Assembly (NCBI RefSeq): GCF_031180885.1
Contig: NZ_JAPSLK010000007.1
Coordinates: 146,455-210,454, forward strand
DNA length: 64,000 nt
Direction of reading: 5' to 3'
Source of the DNA: Saccharothrix sp.
GTDB taxonomy: Bacteria > Actinomycetota > Actinomycetes > Mycobacteriales > Pseudonocardiaceae
The notes below the pieces were generated by a model. The model was not told the origin of the DNA. It was given only the letters and a program-made list of their open reading frames with translations, and did not search any database. A program made the position numbers and the translations under genes. This document shows positions 44,250-53,870 of the stretch, piece by piece. How positions within the stretch are numbered: the first letter of the stretch is position 1; every line of letters begins with the position of its first letter.

Positions 44250-47200
44250 GTGCGCTTCGACGTGCTCGGTCCACTGGCCGTCTGGACGGATGCGGGCGTC
44301 CCGGTCGCGGTGCCCGGCGTGAAGGTGCGCGCCCTGTTGGCCGACCTCGTCGCGCACCGCGGCGGCCTCGTCCCGGCCGCGCGCCTCATCGACGACCTGT
44401 GGGGCGAGGCGCTGCCCAACAACCCGCACTCGGCGTTGCAGGTCAAGGTCTCCCAACTGCGCAGGGCGCTCGACGACGCCGAACCCGGCGCCCGCGCCCT
44501 GGTCGTGTCCCAGCCGCCGGGCTACCTGCTCGACGTGCCGGCGGAGCGCACCGACGTCGGCCGGTTCCACGCCCTGACCGGGCGGGCCGCCACCGCCGAC
44601 CCGGCGACCCGGGCGGACCTGCTCGCGCGGGCGCTGGAGCTGTGGCGCGGCCCGGCGCTGGCGGACTTCGCCGACGAGCCGTTCGCCCGGCCGGTCACCG
44701 CCCGGTTGGAGGAGGACCGGCTGACGGCGCTGGAGCTGCGCGCCGAGGCACGGCTGGGGCTGGGCGAGCACACCGGACTGGTCGCCGAGCTGGAGGACCT
44801 CGTCGCCCGCTACCCGCTGCGCGAACGCCTGCGCGCGGCGCACGTGCGCGCCCTGTACGCGGCGGGCCGGCAGAGCGCGGCGCTGGACAGCTATCGGGAG
44901 CTGCGCGAACGGCTGGCCGACGAACTGGGCCTGGACCCCAGCGCCGGGCTCAAGGCCCTGCACCAGGCGGTCCTCACCCGCGATCCCGCCCTGGACGCGA
45001 CCGCTCCCGCGCCGCGCGGCAACCTGCCCGCCCAGCTCAGCGACCTCGTGGGCCGGGACGACGACCTGGCCGGCGTGCGGTCGGCGCTCGGCGCGGCGCG
45101 GCTGGTCACGCTCACCGGACCCGGCGGTGTCGGCAAGACCCGCCTCGCGGTGGAGACGGCCTCCCAGCTCACCGGGTCGTTCCCGGACGGCGTGTGGCTG
45201 GTCGAGCTGGCCCCGCTGACCGCAGCCACGCCAGAACCGCTGGTGGAGGCGGTGACCACGGCGCTGGGGCTGCGCGACGACGCGGCGGTCGGCCAGCCGC
45301 TGGACCCGGTCGCCCGGCTGGCCGACGCCCTGCGGACCCGGGAAGCGCTGCTCGTGCTGGACAACTGCGAGCACGTCGTGGCGCCCGCCGCCGAACTGGT
45401 GGACCGGCTGCTGCGCGCCGCGCCCCGACTGCGGGTGCTGGCGACCAGCCAGGAACCGCTCGGCCTGGCCGGCGAGGTCCGCCGCGACGTGGCGCCGCTG
45501 GACCGCGCGGGCGCCGTCGAGCTGTTCGTGGCGCGGGCGGCGGCGGTCTCGCCCGGGTTCCGGCTCGACGACGACAACGCCGAGGACGTGGCCGTGCTGT
45601 GCCGGCGGCTCGACGGCATCCCGCTCGCGCTGGAGCTGGCCGCCAACCGGGTGCGCGCGCTGGGCGTGTCCGGCCTGGTGGAACGGCTCGACGACCGGTT
45701 CCGGCTGCTGGCCACCGGCTACCGGGGCGCGGCACCCCGGCAGCGGACGCTGCGCGCGATGATCGACTGGAGCTGGGACCTGCTCACCGACCCCGAGCGC
45801 GCGGTCCTGCGCCGGCTCGCCCGGCACGGGGAGAGCGCGACGCTGGAGGCGGCGGAGGCGGTGTGCGCGGGCGGCGACGTGGCCCCGGCCGACGTGCTCG
45901 ACCTGCTGACCCGGCTGGTGGACCGGTCGCTGGTGGTGCCGGTCGAGGCGGGCGAACCCCGGTACCGGCTGCTGGAGTCGGTCGCCGCGTACTGCCTCGA
46001 CCAGCCGGGTGACCCGGGCGAGGCGGAGGCGGTGCGGCTGCGGCACCGCGAGTACTACCTGGCGCTGGCCGAACGGGCCGAGCCGCACCTGCGGGCGGCC
46101 GACCAGCGGCGCTGGTTGGAGCGGCTGGACCGGGAGTCGGCGCACCTGCGCGCCGCCTTCGACGGGACGGTCCGCGACGCCGGCCGGGACGACAGCAGCC
46201 GGGACGCGGCGTTGCGGCTGGTGAACGCGCTGGCCTGGTACTGGTGCCTGCGCGGCCGGTTCGCCGAGGCGCGCCGGTCCCTCGACGCGGCCGTGGGCCT
46301 CGGCGGGGACGGTCCGCTCGTGGCGGCGGCCCTGGCGTGGCGGGCCGGGATCGCGGTCCTCCAAGGCGACAGCACCGACCGGACGGCCCGGATCGCGCGG
46401 GTGGTGGAGCTGTTCGAGCACTTCTCCGAGGGCCGGGCGCGGGCGTTCTGGTTCCTCGACCACGCGGTGTCGCGCACCGGGGACGTCGCCGCCGAAGGCG
46501 ACCTGGTCAACCGTGCGCTCGCGGAGTTCGAGGCGGCGGGCGACCGCTGGGGGACGGCAGCGGCGTTGAGCACGCGCGCGACCCAGGCGCTGGCCCGGGG
46601 CGACCTGGCCGCGCTGGGCCGCGACGGCAGCCGCGGCGCGGCGCTGTTCGCCGAGGTCGGGGACCGGTGGGGGCAGTCGAGGGCGTCCGCGGCGCTGGCC
46701 GCGCTCGCCGAGATCCGCGGCGACTACGCGCTGGCGGCGCGGCTGCACCAGGAGGGTCTGCGCGCCGCCGAGCAGCTCGGGCTGTGGCCGGAGGTCGTGG
46801 ACCGGCTCAACGGCCTGGGCCGGGTGGCGCTGCTGACCGGGGACTTCGCGACCGCGCGGGAGTCGCACGGCCGGGCGCTGCGCATGGCGGCCGAGCAGAA
46901 CGCGAAGACCGCCGAGGTCAGCGCGGAACTGGGCCTGGCGCTGGGCGCGCGCCGCGAGGGCGACCTCGACGCCGCCGAGGCGTGCCTGCGCCGCCTGCTG
47001 GAGTGGAGCCGGGGCTCGGACTTCGCCGAGGGCGTCGGGCACGCGCTGGTGGTCGCCGAGTTGGGCTTCGTCGCCGAACTGCGCGGCGACCCGGCCGGGG
47101 CCGCGGACCACCACAAGACCGGCCTGGCGATCGCGCGGAAGTCCGGCGACCCCCGCGCGGTCGCGCTGGCGCTGGAGGGCCTGGCCGGCGCCCTGACCCT

Positions 47201-47486
47201 CGACGGGCGGGCCGAGGCCGGCGCGCTCCTGCTCGGCGCGGCGACCGCGGCCCGCGCCTCGGTCGGCGCCCCGCTCCCGCCCGCCGAACGCGGCGACTAC
47301 GACCGGGTGTCCGCCCGGGTCGTGCAAACCCTCGACGCCGCCGCGCTCGACGCGGCCCTGACCCGCGGCGCCACCCTGACCGCCCGGGCCATCGACGAAA
47401 TCCTGACCCGCTCGGGGAAGTCCGGAGCGGGGCCGGCGACCGGCCTGAGCCCGAGTACAGCGGTTCGGTGCCGCGTGGGAGCGTGA
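44250..47486 (+). CDS. AfsR-like SARP/STAND transcriptional regulator, full length
   Basis: From GTG 44250 the protein has 1078 residues. An N-terminal OmpR-type winged helix (MRFDVLGPLAVWTDAGVPV) and the BTAD helical domain (about 95-245) form the SARP unit. The STAND ATPase has the P-loop TLTGPGGVGKTRLAVE, Walker B ALLVLDNCEHV and sensor RVLATSQEPLGL. The C-terminal half is TPR-like helical repeats (FATARESHGRALRMAAEQN). This is the intact version of the architecture found truncated at 29505 and 12177. Such proteins activate secondary-metabolite or developmental genes after ligand-induced oligomerisation; the target and ligand are unknown. Confidence 0.9.
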   Translation: MRFDVLGPLAVWTDAGVPVAVPGVKVRALLADLVAHRGGLVPAARLIDDLWGEALPNNPHSALQVKVSQLRRALDDAEPGARALVVSQPPGYLLDVPAERTDVGRFHALTGRAATADPATRADLLARALELWRGPALADFADEPFARPVTARLEEDRLTALELRAEARLGLGEHTGLVAELEDLVARYPLRERLRAAHVRALYAAGRQSAALDSYRELRERLADELGLDPSAGLKALHQAVLTRDPALDATAPAPRGNLPAQLSDLVGRDDDLAGVRSALGAARLVTLTGPGGVGKTRLAVETASQLTGSFPDGVWLVELAPLTAATPEPLVEAVTTALGLRDDAAVGQPLDPVARLADALRTREALLVLDNCEHVVAPAAELVDRLLRAAPRLRVLATSQEPLGLAGEVRRDVAPLDRAGAVELFVARAAAVSPGFRLDDDNAEDVAVLCRRLDGIPLALELAANRVRALGVSGLVERLDDRFRLLATGYRGAAPRQRTLRAMIDWSWDLLTDPERAVLRRLARHGESATLEAAEAVCAGGDVAPADVLDLLTRLVDRSLVVPVEAGEPRYRLLESVAAYCLDQPGDPGEAEAVRLRHREYYLALAERAEPHLRAADQRRWLERLDRESAHLRAAFDGTVRDAGRDDSSRDAALRLVNALAWYWCLRGRFAEARRSLDAAVGLGGDGPLVAAALAWRAGIAVLQGDSTDRTARIARVVELFEHFSEGRARAFWFLDHAVSRTGDVAAEGDLVNRALAEFEAAGDRWGTAAALSTRATQALARGDLAALGRDGSRGAALFAEVGDRWGQSRASAALAALAEIRGDYALAARLHQEGLRAAEQLGLWPEVVDRLNGLGRVALLTGDFATARESHGRALRMAAEQNAKTAEVSAELGLALGARREGDLDAAEACLRRLLEWSRGSDFAEGVGHALVVAELGFVAELRGDPAGAADHHKTGLAIARKSGDPRAVALALEGLAGALTLDGRAEAGALLLGAATAARASVGAPLPPAERGDYDRVSARVVQTLDAAALDAALTRGATLTARAIDEILTRSGKSGAGPATGLSPSTAVRCRVGA

Positions 47487-47778
47487 ACGCGGGCAGCGGC
47501 ACGTCCGAATAGGAGTCCATGTCGGCGGTGACAAGCACCTCCAGCGGCGCGGGGAGCGGGGCAGGTCGCCCTGGCCGGGAGGACGCAGCCGAGTCGTTGC
47601 CGTGAACCCGAAAGCGGACGGTAAGTCGACCGTAGGGGCCGTGTCGGATGGTGGGTGCGCACGACCGCCGACCGGCTCGTCTGGTGGGCCGCGGCGCTGC
47701 GCCAGGCGCGCTCGACGTCTCCCTACCCCGCCTGAATCCTTCCCCATCCGAGAAGAAAGTCCGAGAGGAGCAACGACA
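47487..47778. other. Non-coding stretch before the PNPOx-family gene
   Basis: About 290 bp with no convincing gene, hairpin or long repeat. The ribosome site GAGAGGAG at about 47763-47770 belongs to the next gene. Confidence 0.5.
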
Positions 47779-48285
47779 GTGAACGCCAAGGAGCCCGCTT
47801 CCGCGGAGGTGCTGGGCGCCGACGGGGGCAGGCCGGCGCCGTGGGCGCAGGCGCGCGAGCGGCTGGCCGGGGCGCAGTCCTACTGGACCGCCACGAGCCA
47901 CCCGAACGGGCGACCGCACCTGCGGCCCGTGCTCGCGGTCTGGGTGGACGGTGCGCTGTACCTCTCGTCGGACCCGACCGCCCGCAAGAGCCGCAACATC
48001 GACGCCACCGGCCACTTCGCCATCTCGGCGTCCACCGACGACCTGGACCTGGTGGTCGAGGGCACGGCCGCGCGGGTCACCGACCTGGCGCGGCTGGAAC
48101 AGGTCGCCGCCGCGTACAGGGAGAAGTACGGCTGGCCGGTGACCATCGTCGACGCCGCGTTCACCGCCCCCTACGCGGCGCCGACCGCGGGCGACGGGCC
48201 GTTCGCCGTCTACGAGGTCGACCCGGTCACCGTGTTCGGCTTCCCGACCAGCGACAAGTTCGCGCCCACCCGCTGGCGCTTCTGA
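47779..48285 (+). CDS. Pyridoxamine 5'-phosphate oxidase-family protein
   Basis: A 168-residue split-barrel flavin-binding protein from GTG 47779. Recognisable segments are SYWTATSHPNGRPHLRPVLAVW, ALYLSSDPTARKSRNIDATGH (cofactor-phosphate contacts) and FGFPTSDKFAPTRWRF at the C-terminus. Members bind FMN or F420 and reduce varied small molecules; the F420-type group is common in actinomycetes. It precedes a disrupted MFS exporter by 21 bp, so the two may have formed a detoxification operon. The exact cofactor cannot be told by eye. Confidence 0.85.
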   Translation: MNAKEPASAEVLGADGGRPAPWAQARERLAGAQSYWTATSHPNGRPHLRPVLAVWVDGALYLSSDPTARKSRNIDATGHFAISASTDDLDLVVEGTAARVTDLARLEQVAAAYREKYGWPVTIVDAAFTAPYAAPTAGDGPFAVYEVDPVTVFGFPTSDKFAPTRWRF

Positions 48286-48306
48286 CCAGGCTGGAATGGA
48301 CTCATC

Positions 48307-49248
48307 ATGGACTCCACGACCGAGCCCGGCGCGCCGGCCGGGCGCAAGGAGTGGCTGGGGCTGGCCGTGCTGGCCCTGCCCACCATCCTGCTGGCACTCG
48401 ACTTCAGCGTCCTGTTCCTCGCGCTGCCCAACCTGAGCGCCGACTTGGCGCCGGACGGCGCGCAGCAGCTGTGGATCATGGACATCTACGGCTTCATGAT
48501 CGCCGGGTTCCTGGTCACCATGGGCACCCTCGGCGACCGCATCGGCCGGCGGAAGCTGCTGATGATCGGCGCCGTGGCCTTCGCCGCGGCCTCGGTGCTG
48601 GCGGCCTACTCGACCTCGGCCGAGATGCTGATCGCCACCCGGGCGCTGCTCGGCATCGCGGGCGCGACGCTCATGCCGTCCACGCTGTCGCTCATCACCA
48701 CGATGTTCACCGACCCCAAGCAGCGGGCGTCGGCGATCGGCATCTGGATGGCGTGCTTCATGGGCGGCACGGCCATCGGCCCGGTCATCGGCGGCGCGCT
48801 GCTCCAGTGGTTCTGGTGGGGCTCGGTGTTCCTGATGGGCGGGCCCGTCATGATCCTGCTCCTGGTGACCGCGCCCGTCCTGCTGCCCGAGCACCGCGAC
48901 CCGTCCGCCGGCAAGCTCGACCTGGCCAGCGTGGCGCTGTCGCTGGTGGCGATCCTGCCGATCATCTACGCCCCGAAGGAGATCGCCAAGGACGGCTTCG
49001 CCGTCGTGCCGCTGATCGCCGCCGTCGCCGGTGTCGTGTTCGGCGTGCTGTTCGTGCGGCGGCAGCGCAAGATCAGCAACCCGCTGATGGAGGTGTCGCT
49101 GTTCGGCAACCGCGCCTTCAGCGGCGCGCTGAGCATCATGCTCCTCGGCGTCCTCACCGTCGGCGGCAGCGCGCTGCTGTTCGCCGTGTACCGAGGCGGG
49201 CAACACGTTGTCCGGTGCCATCGCCGACGCGGCCAAGCTGCCCGGTGA
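48307..49248 (+). CDS. MFS exporter (DHA2/QacA type), truncated N-terminal part
   Basis: The first 300 residues read as a drug:H+ antiporter: MDIYGFMIAGFLVTMGTLGD, the GDRIGRRKLLM loop motif, and ASAIGIWMACFMGGTAIGPVIGG (antiporter motif C). After LLGVLTVGGSALLFAVYRGG the frame runs into 13 unrelated residues and stops. Intact relatives have about 500 residues and 14 membrane helices; here helices 9-13 are missing and the C-terminal helix survives in another frame (next entry). An internal deletion of about 150 codons has joined the two halves out of frame. Probably non-functional. Confidence 0.75.
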   Translation: MDSTTEPGAPAGRKEWLGLAVLALPTILLALDFSVLFLALPNLSADLAPDGAQQLWIMDIYGFMIAGFLVTMGTLGDRIGRRKLLMIGAVAFAAASVLAAYSTSAEMLIATRALLGIAGATLMPSTLSLITTMFTDPKQRASAIGIWMACFMGGTAIGPVIGGALLQWFWWGSVFLMGGPVMILLLVTAPVLLPEHRDPSAGKLDLASVALSLVAILPIIYAPKEIAKDGFAVVPLIAAVAGVVFGVLFVRRQRKISNPLMEVSLFGNRAFSGALSIMLLGVLTVGGSALLFAVYRGGQHVVRCHRRRGQAAR

Positions 49249-49431
49249 GGCAGGGGCGTCGCTGGTCTCCGCGGCCCGGGAAGCGTTCACGTCCGGCTTC
49301 GGCACGGCGGCGGCGGTGTGCGCCGGAATCTCCGCGGTCGTCGCCATCCTCGCGGTGGCCTTGCTCCGCCACGTCCCAGCCGCCGGCGCCGCTCGGGCGG
49401 AGACCGCCGACAAGCCCGCCTACATCGAGGC
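49196..49431 (+). pseudogene. C-terminal remnant of the same MFS exporter
   Basis: In a shifted frame the sequence AGNTLSGAIADAAKLPGEAG, then AREAFTSGFGTAAAVCAG and a last hydrophobic helix, matches the usual end of DHA2-type exporters (loop before helix 14 and helix 14). The frame has no stop of its own before running antisense through the Clp ATPase gene, so the natural end is lost as well. Confidence 0.65.
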
Positions 49432-51282
49432 CTGGGAAACGGTGAGGGCCGGTTCGTTGTTGTGGATCGTCACGGACACGTGGTGGCCGGGGCGGAGGTC
49501 GCCGGTGAGCAAAGCCCGGGAAAGGCGGCGGTCCAGTTCTTTGGCGATTGTTCGGCGGAGGGGGCGGGCACCCGAATCCGGGGTGTGGTTCGTCGTGGCC
49601 AGCCAGGTGATCGCTTCGTCGGTGACGTCCAGGGTGATGTTCTGGGCGGCCAGGCGGGCGCGGGTGTCGTTGAGGAGGAGTTTCGTTATCTGGCGCAGGT
49701 CCTCGGCGTCCAGGGAGCGGAAGCGGATCGTTTCGTCCAGGCGGTTGAGGAATTCCGGGCGGAAGTGGATGAGGTCGGCGGTGGTGTTGCTGGTCATGAT
49801 GATGACGGTGTTGGCGAAGTCCGTCGTTCGGCCGTGGGGGTCGGCCAGGCGGCCGGTGTCCAGGACCTGGAGGAGGGTGTTCAGGACTTCGGGGTGGGCT
49901 TTGTCGATCTCGTCCAACAACACCACCGAATAAGGGGTTCGGCGGACCGCGGCGGTCAAGTGGGGAACCACGTGTTGGGTGGCGTATTCCGACATGTCGA
50001 AGCGGATCAGGCGGTCCGGGGAGCCGTAGAGGGATTCGGCCAGCGCGCGGGCCACCTCGGTCTTTCCCACACCGGTCGGTCCTAGGAAAAGGAAAGAGCC
50101 GGTGGGGCGGTGGGGGTGTTTGAGGCCGGCTCGGCCCAGGCGGACGGCGTCGGCCACGGCTTCCACGGCTTCGTCCTGGCCGATGATCCGGCGGTGGAGC
50201 TGGTCCTCCAGGGTCAGGAGGCGGTGGCGTTCGGACTCGGTCAGCTGGGTCACCGGGATGCCGGTGCTGCGGGACACGACCTCGGCGATGTCGTCGGCGT
50301 CGACCTCCGGGGCGTTGGCCAGCTCCTCGCGGGCGGCGGCCAGGGCGGCTTCGGCTTCGGCCAGGCGGGACGGGTCCGGCAGGTCTTCGTCACGGAGGTC
50401 GCGGACGCGTTCTTCGAGGGCGTCGAGGTCGGGGGGCGGGGTCTTCTGGCGCAGGCGGACGCGCGCGCCGGCGCGGTCCATGAGGTCGATGGCCTTGTCG
50501 GGGAGGAAGCGTTCGGTCACGTAGCGGGCCGACAGTTCGACGGCGGCCTGGATCGCCTCGTCGGTGATGCGGACCGCGTGGTGGCGTTCGTACCGGCTGC
50601 GCAGGGCGACCAGGATGGTGACGGCCTGGTCCGGGGTGGGTTCGGCGACCAGGACGGGCTGGAAGCGGCGTTCCAGGGCGGCGTCCTTGACGATGTGGCG
50701 TTGGTAGTCCTCGACCGTGGTCGCGCCGATGAGTTGCAGGCGGCCGGTGGTCAGGGCGGGTTTGAGGATGTTCGCCGCGTCCATCACCGCGCCCTCGGCG
50801 CTGCCGGCGCCCACGACGGTGTGGAGTTCGTCGATGAACAGCACGATCATGCGGTTGGTCGCGGCGACCTCGTCCATCACGCCCTGGAGGCGCTCCTCGA
50901 ACTCGCCCCGGTACTTGGAGCCGGCGACCATCGCGGCCAGGTCGACCGAGATCAGGCGCCTGCCGGCCAGGGTGGGCGGCACGTCGCCGGTGGCCATGCG
51001 GGTCGCGATGCCCTCGACGATCGCGGTCTTGCCCACGCCGGGGTCGCCGAGCAGGACCGGGTTGTTCTTGGTCCGCCGGGACAGCACCTCGACGACCTCG
51101 TCGATCACGTCGTCCCGGCCGACCACCGGGTCCAGCGCGCCCTCCCGGGCGGAGGCGGTCAGGTCACGGCCGAACCGCTCGGCGCGGCGGGTCTGTGAGG
51201 TGGGCGCGCCCAGGCCCTGGAAGAGCTTGCCGACCAGGTCCTCCAGCGGGTTGGCGCCGAAGCGGAAGAAGTCGTCCGGCAT
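49420..51282 (-). CDS. ClpC/ClpB-like AAA+ ATPase without N-domain and D2 pore loop
   Basis: A 620-residue two-ring Clp ATPase from ATG 51282 (GGAGG upstream). D1 has GDPGVGKT (79-86), pore loop [12 protein letters not shown] and Walker [11 protein letters not shown]2 has GPTGVGKT (about 400), Walker [12 protein letters not shown] and [12 protein letters not shown] with the Arg finger. The N-terminal substrate-adaptor domain is absent. In D2, [12 protein letters not shown] is followed directly by PHLTAAVRR; the usual 18 or so residues with the GYVG pore loop (RLIGAPPGYVGYEEGG) are missing in frame. It may be an unfoldase with altered threading, or a decaying gene. The 3' end overlaps the MFS remnant. 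Confidence 0.85.
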   Translation of the reverse strand: MPDDFFRFGANPLEDLVGKLFQGLGAPTSQTRRAERFGRDLTASAREGALDPVVGRDDVIDEVVEVLSRRTKNNPVLLGDPGVGKTAIVEGIATRMATGDVPPTLAGRRLISVDLAAMVAGSKYRGEFEERLQGVMDEVAATNRMIVLFIDELHTVVGAGSAEGAVMDAANILKPALTTGRLQLIGATTVEDYQRHIVKDAALERRFQPVLVAEPTPDQAVTILVALRSRYERHHAVRITDEAIQAAVELSARYVTERFLPDKAIDLMDRAGARVRLRQKTPPPDLDALEERVRDLRDEDLPDPSRLAEAEAALAAAREELANAPEVDADDIAEVVSRSTGIPVTQLTESERHRLLTLEDQLHRRIIGQDEAVEAVADAVRLGRAGLKHPHRPTGSFLFLGPTGVGKTEVARALAESLYGSPDRLIRFDMSEYATQHVVPHLTAAVRRTPYSVVLLDEIDKAHPEVLNTLLQVLDTGRLADPHGRTTDFANTVIIMTSNTTADLIHFRPEFLNRLDETIRFRSLDAEDLRQITKLLLNDTRARLAAQNITLDVTDEAITWLATTNHTPDSGARPLRRTIAKELDRRLSRALLTGDLRPGHHVSVTIHNNEPALTVSQASM

Positions 51283-51373
51283 CGCGGGCCACCTCCGATC
51301 GGGGACACCTCCCATGGTCCTCCCCCGCAACGCGGGCGCAAGGCAGGTCGGGCCGGAGTGGTAGGAAGACGTG

Positions 51374-52699
51374 GTGAGCAACGTCGAAGAAGGCCTCCGG
51401 GTGGCGCAGGACGAGGTCGTCGGCCTGGCCAGCGAGCTGATCAGGATCGACACCACCAACACCGGGGATCCCACGACGCTCGTCGGGGAACGCGAGGCGG
51501 CCGAGTGGGTCGCGGAGAAGCTCGAAGAGGTCGGGTACGAGACGGCCTACGTGGAGTCCGGGGCCAAGGGGCGCGGGAACGTCGTCGCGCGGCTGGCCGG
51601 GGCCGACCCGTCGCGCGGGGCGCTGCTGGTGCACGGTCACCTGGACGTGGTGCCGGCGGACGCGTCGGAGTGGTCGGTGCACCCGTTCTCGGGCGCGGTG
51701 CAGGACGGGTACGTGTGGGGGCGCGGGGCCGTCGACATGAAGGACATGGTCGCCATGTCGCTGGCGGTGGCGCGCCGGTTCAAGCGGGACGGCGTGGTGC
51801 CGCCTCGGGACATCGTGTTCGCGTTCTTGGCCGACGAAGAGGCCGGCGGGTTGTTCGGGGCGAAGTGGTTGGTGGACAACCGGCCCGAGCTGTTCGAGGG
51901 GGTCACCGAGGCGATTTCCGAGGTGGGCGGCTTCTCGATCACGTTGAAGGACGACGTGCGGGCGTACCTGGTGGAGACGGCGGAGAAGGGCATCCGGTGG
52001 CTGAAGCTGCGGGTGCGCGGGACCGCCGGGCACGGGTCGATGATCCACCACGACAACGCGGTCGCGAAGCTGGCGGCGGCGGTGACGAAGCTGGGGCAGC
52101 ACCGGTTCCCGGTGGTGATCACGCCGTCGGTGCGGGAGTTCCTGGACGGGGTTTCGGAGATCACCGGGCTGGACTTCCCCGATGACGATGTCGAAGGTGC
52201 GGTCGGGAAGCTGGGCGCGCTGTCGCGGATGATCGGGGCTACTTTGCGGGACACCGCGAACCCGACGATGTTGACGGCGGGGTACAAGGCGAACGTGATC
52301 CCGTCGGTGGCGGAGGCCACTGTGGACTGCCGGATCCTGCCCGGGCGGGAGGAGGCGTTCGACCGGGAGGTGGCCGAGCTGCTGGGGCCCGACGTGGAGC
52401 GGGAGTGGATCGGGTTGCCGCCGGTGGAGACGACGTTCGACGGGGCGCTGGTGGACGCCATGACGGCGTCGATCACGGCGGAGGACCCGGGGGCGCGGGT
52501 GCTGCCGTACATGTTGTCGGGTGGGACGGATGCGAAGTCGTTCCAGCGGTTGGGGATCCGGAACTTCGGGTTCGCGCCGTTGCGGTTGCCGGCGGATCTG
52601 GACTTCTCGGGGTTGTTCCACGGGGTGGATGAGCGGGTGCCGGTGGACGCGCTGCAGTTCGGGGTGCGGGTGCTGGACCGGTTCTTGCGCAACAGCTGA
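51374..52699 (+). CDS. M20-family metallopeptidase / deacylase
   Basis: About 441 residues from GTG 51374 (GGAAG 5 bases upstream; GTG 51371 also possible). Metal-binding motifs of the M20/ArgE/DapE family are clear: LLVHGHLDVVPAD (His and following Asp), GRGAVDMKDMVAM (bridging Asp), FLADEEAGG (catalytic Glu and metal Glu) and the C-terminal LFHGVDERVPV His. The dimerisation lid follows RGTAGHGSM. Such enzymes hydrolyse dipeptides or N-acyl amino acids in the cytoplasm with two zinc ions. The substrate is not defined. It is divergent from the Clp ATPase across about 90 bp. Confidence 0.92.
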   Translation: MSNVEEGLRVAQDEVVGLASELIRIDTTNTGDPTTLVGEREAAEWVAEKLEEVGYETAYVESGAKGRGNVVARLAGADPSRGALLVHGHLDVVPADASEWSVHPFSGAVQDGYVWGRGAVDMKDMVAMSLAVARRFKRDGVVPPRDIVFAFLADEEAGGLFGAKWLVDNRPELFEGVTEAISEVGGFSITLKDDVRAYLVETAEKGIRWLKLRVRGTAGHGSMIHHDNAVAKLAAAVTKLGQHRFPVVITPSVREFLDGVSEITGLDFPDDDVEGAVGKLGALSRMIGATLRDTANPTMLTAGYKANVIPSVAEATVDCRILPGREEAFDREVAELLGPDVEREWIGLPPVETTFDGALVDAMTASITAEDPGARVLPYMLSGGTDAKSFQRLGIRNFGFAPLRLPADLDFSGLFHGVDERVPVDALQFGVRVLDRFLRNS

Positions 52700-53099
52700 G
52701 GTGGGGTGGCCGCCGCGCGGTCCGGGTGCGCCGGGTCGTGCGGCGGCCGCTCTTTGCGCGTGCCGGCGTGCGGGGCCGATTTCGGAACGGCCGGGTGGGG
52801 CGGCCGGTCTGGGACGGCCGGTTCAAGGACGGCTGACCGGGGGTGCCACGGCTCGGATTGGGCGGCAGATGGCGTGGCGGGCGGCGGCTGGAGTGGTGAT
52901 CGCGGCGGCGGGCGTAGCTTTGCGGCGCTGAGTGCCCGGCGTGCGTGGATAGCAGCGTGCGCGGCCTCCGGCCCCCGCTTCCATTGTCCCACGACGTACC
53001 GACAATTCTGCCGACCTGGGGATGGATGGGTTCGACTTCTCGGCTCGGCGGGCGGTCTTGGGCTGGGCGTGGTCTCTTGGAGGGGTCGGGAGGTGCGCC
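52700..53099. other. Non-coding region between peptidase and membrane-protein genes
   Basis: About 400 bp of G-rich DNA without a convincing gene. It holds copy B of the dispersed repeat (52961-53008) and the ribosome site GGGAGG (53088-53093) of the next gene. Confidence 0.6.
52961..53008. repeat. Dispersed short repeat, copy B
   Basis: The 33-bp core 52961-52993 matches 16066-16098 at about 30 of 33 positions in the same orientation, with further patchy similarity to 53008. On the minus strand both copies can encode RGTMETGAGGR, but this copy lies outside genes, so the conserved feature is probably the DNA or an RNA. Confidence 0.75.
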
Positions 53100-53813
53100 G
53101 TGGGGTTGCCGTTCTTCGCCCACGCCGCCGTGCTGGCCGAGTTCCGCGGGCGGTGGCGGCGGGTGTTTCCGCTGCTCGTGACCGGTTTCCTCGGGCCGCC
53201 GGTGGAGAGTGTCGTGACCGCCGTGGTGGGTGGGGGGCGCGGAGCCGCAGGGTGGGTGGTGCTGGGGATCGGGTGTCTGGTGCCGGTGGTGTTCTTCGTC
53301 CTGCGCGGCTACGTGCGGTGGAGTGGGTGGTGGGTGGTCGTCGTCGGGGCCGTGGTGCAGGTGGTGGGGGTTGCGGCGGTGACGGATCGCGCCGTGTTGG
53401 TGGTGCCGCCCGTCGTGGCCGCCATTCTCGGCGTTGTGCTGGTGGTGCGGGCCCATCAAGTGTTGTTCGACGCCGAGGGTGGGGCGATCGCCGGGACGTC
53501 GCTGGTGATGCGCAGTCGGACGCGATCCGTGCCCGGGATGGCCGGGTGGAAGCCGGTGTTGGCGTTCGCGACCGTGGACGACCGGTGGTTGCGGTGGCGG
53601 GTCGGTACGGGGAGTGACCTGCACGGGGGCGAAGTGGCGTTGCGGGACGTGTCGGCGGTGTGGGTGGCGCATGCCGACGAGCCGCCGGGCGGGCCGGTGG
53701 TCGCGGTGCGCGCGGAGGGTCGGGTGATCCAGATGGTGGTCGGTGATCCCGAGGGGTTCGCGTGGTTGCTCGACCGCCGGCTGCGCGCGCTGGGGTCCAC
53801 TCCAGAACCGTGA
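53100..53813 (+). CDS. Hypothetical membrane protein with PH-like C-terminal domain
   Basis: A 237-residue protein of unknown function. GTG 53100 is chosen because GGGAGG (53088-53093) sits 6 bases upstream; an ATG at 53022 lacks one and overlaps the repeat-bearing region. Three to four hydrophobic segments lie between residues 15 and 115 (including WWVVVVGAVVQVVGVAAV and PPVVAAILGVVLVV). The soluble end (KPVLAFATVDDRWLRWRVG, DVSAVWVAHADEPPGGPVV) looks like a small beta barrel. It is followed 57 bp later by a hydrolase gene on the same strand. Confidence 0.7.
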   Translation: MGLPFFAHAAVLAEFRGRWRRVFPLLVTGFLGPPVESVVTAVVGGGRGAAGWVVLGIGCLVPVVFFVLRGYVRWSGWWVVVVGAVVQVVGVAAVTDRAVLVVPPVVAAILGVVLVVRAHQVLFDAEGGAIAGTSLVMRSRTRSVPGMAGWKPVLAFATVDDRWLRWRVGTGSDLHGGEVALRDVSAVWVAHADEPPGGPVVAVRAEGRVIQMVVGDPEGFAWLLDRRLRALGSTPEP

Positions 53814-53870
53814 CGTTCCGTTCCGCCGGTCGTTGGACCCGGTGAGGTCCGACGACGAAAGGACGGCGGT

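Noticed and set aside
53022..53099. ATG 53022 as start of the membrane-protein gene
   Set aside because: No ribosome site precedes it and the first 26 residues look random. GTG 53100 has GGGAGG six bases upstream.
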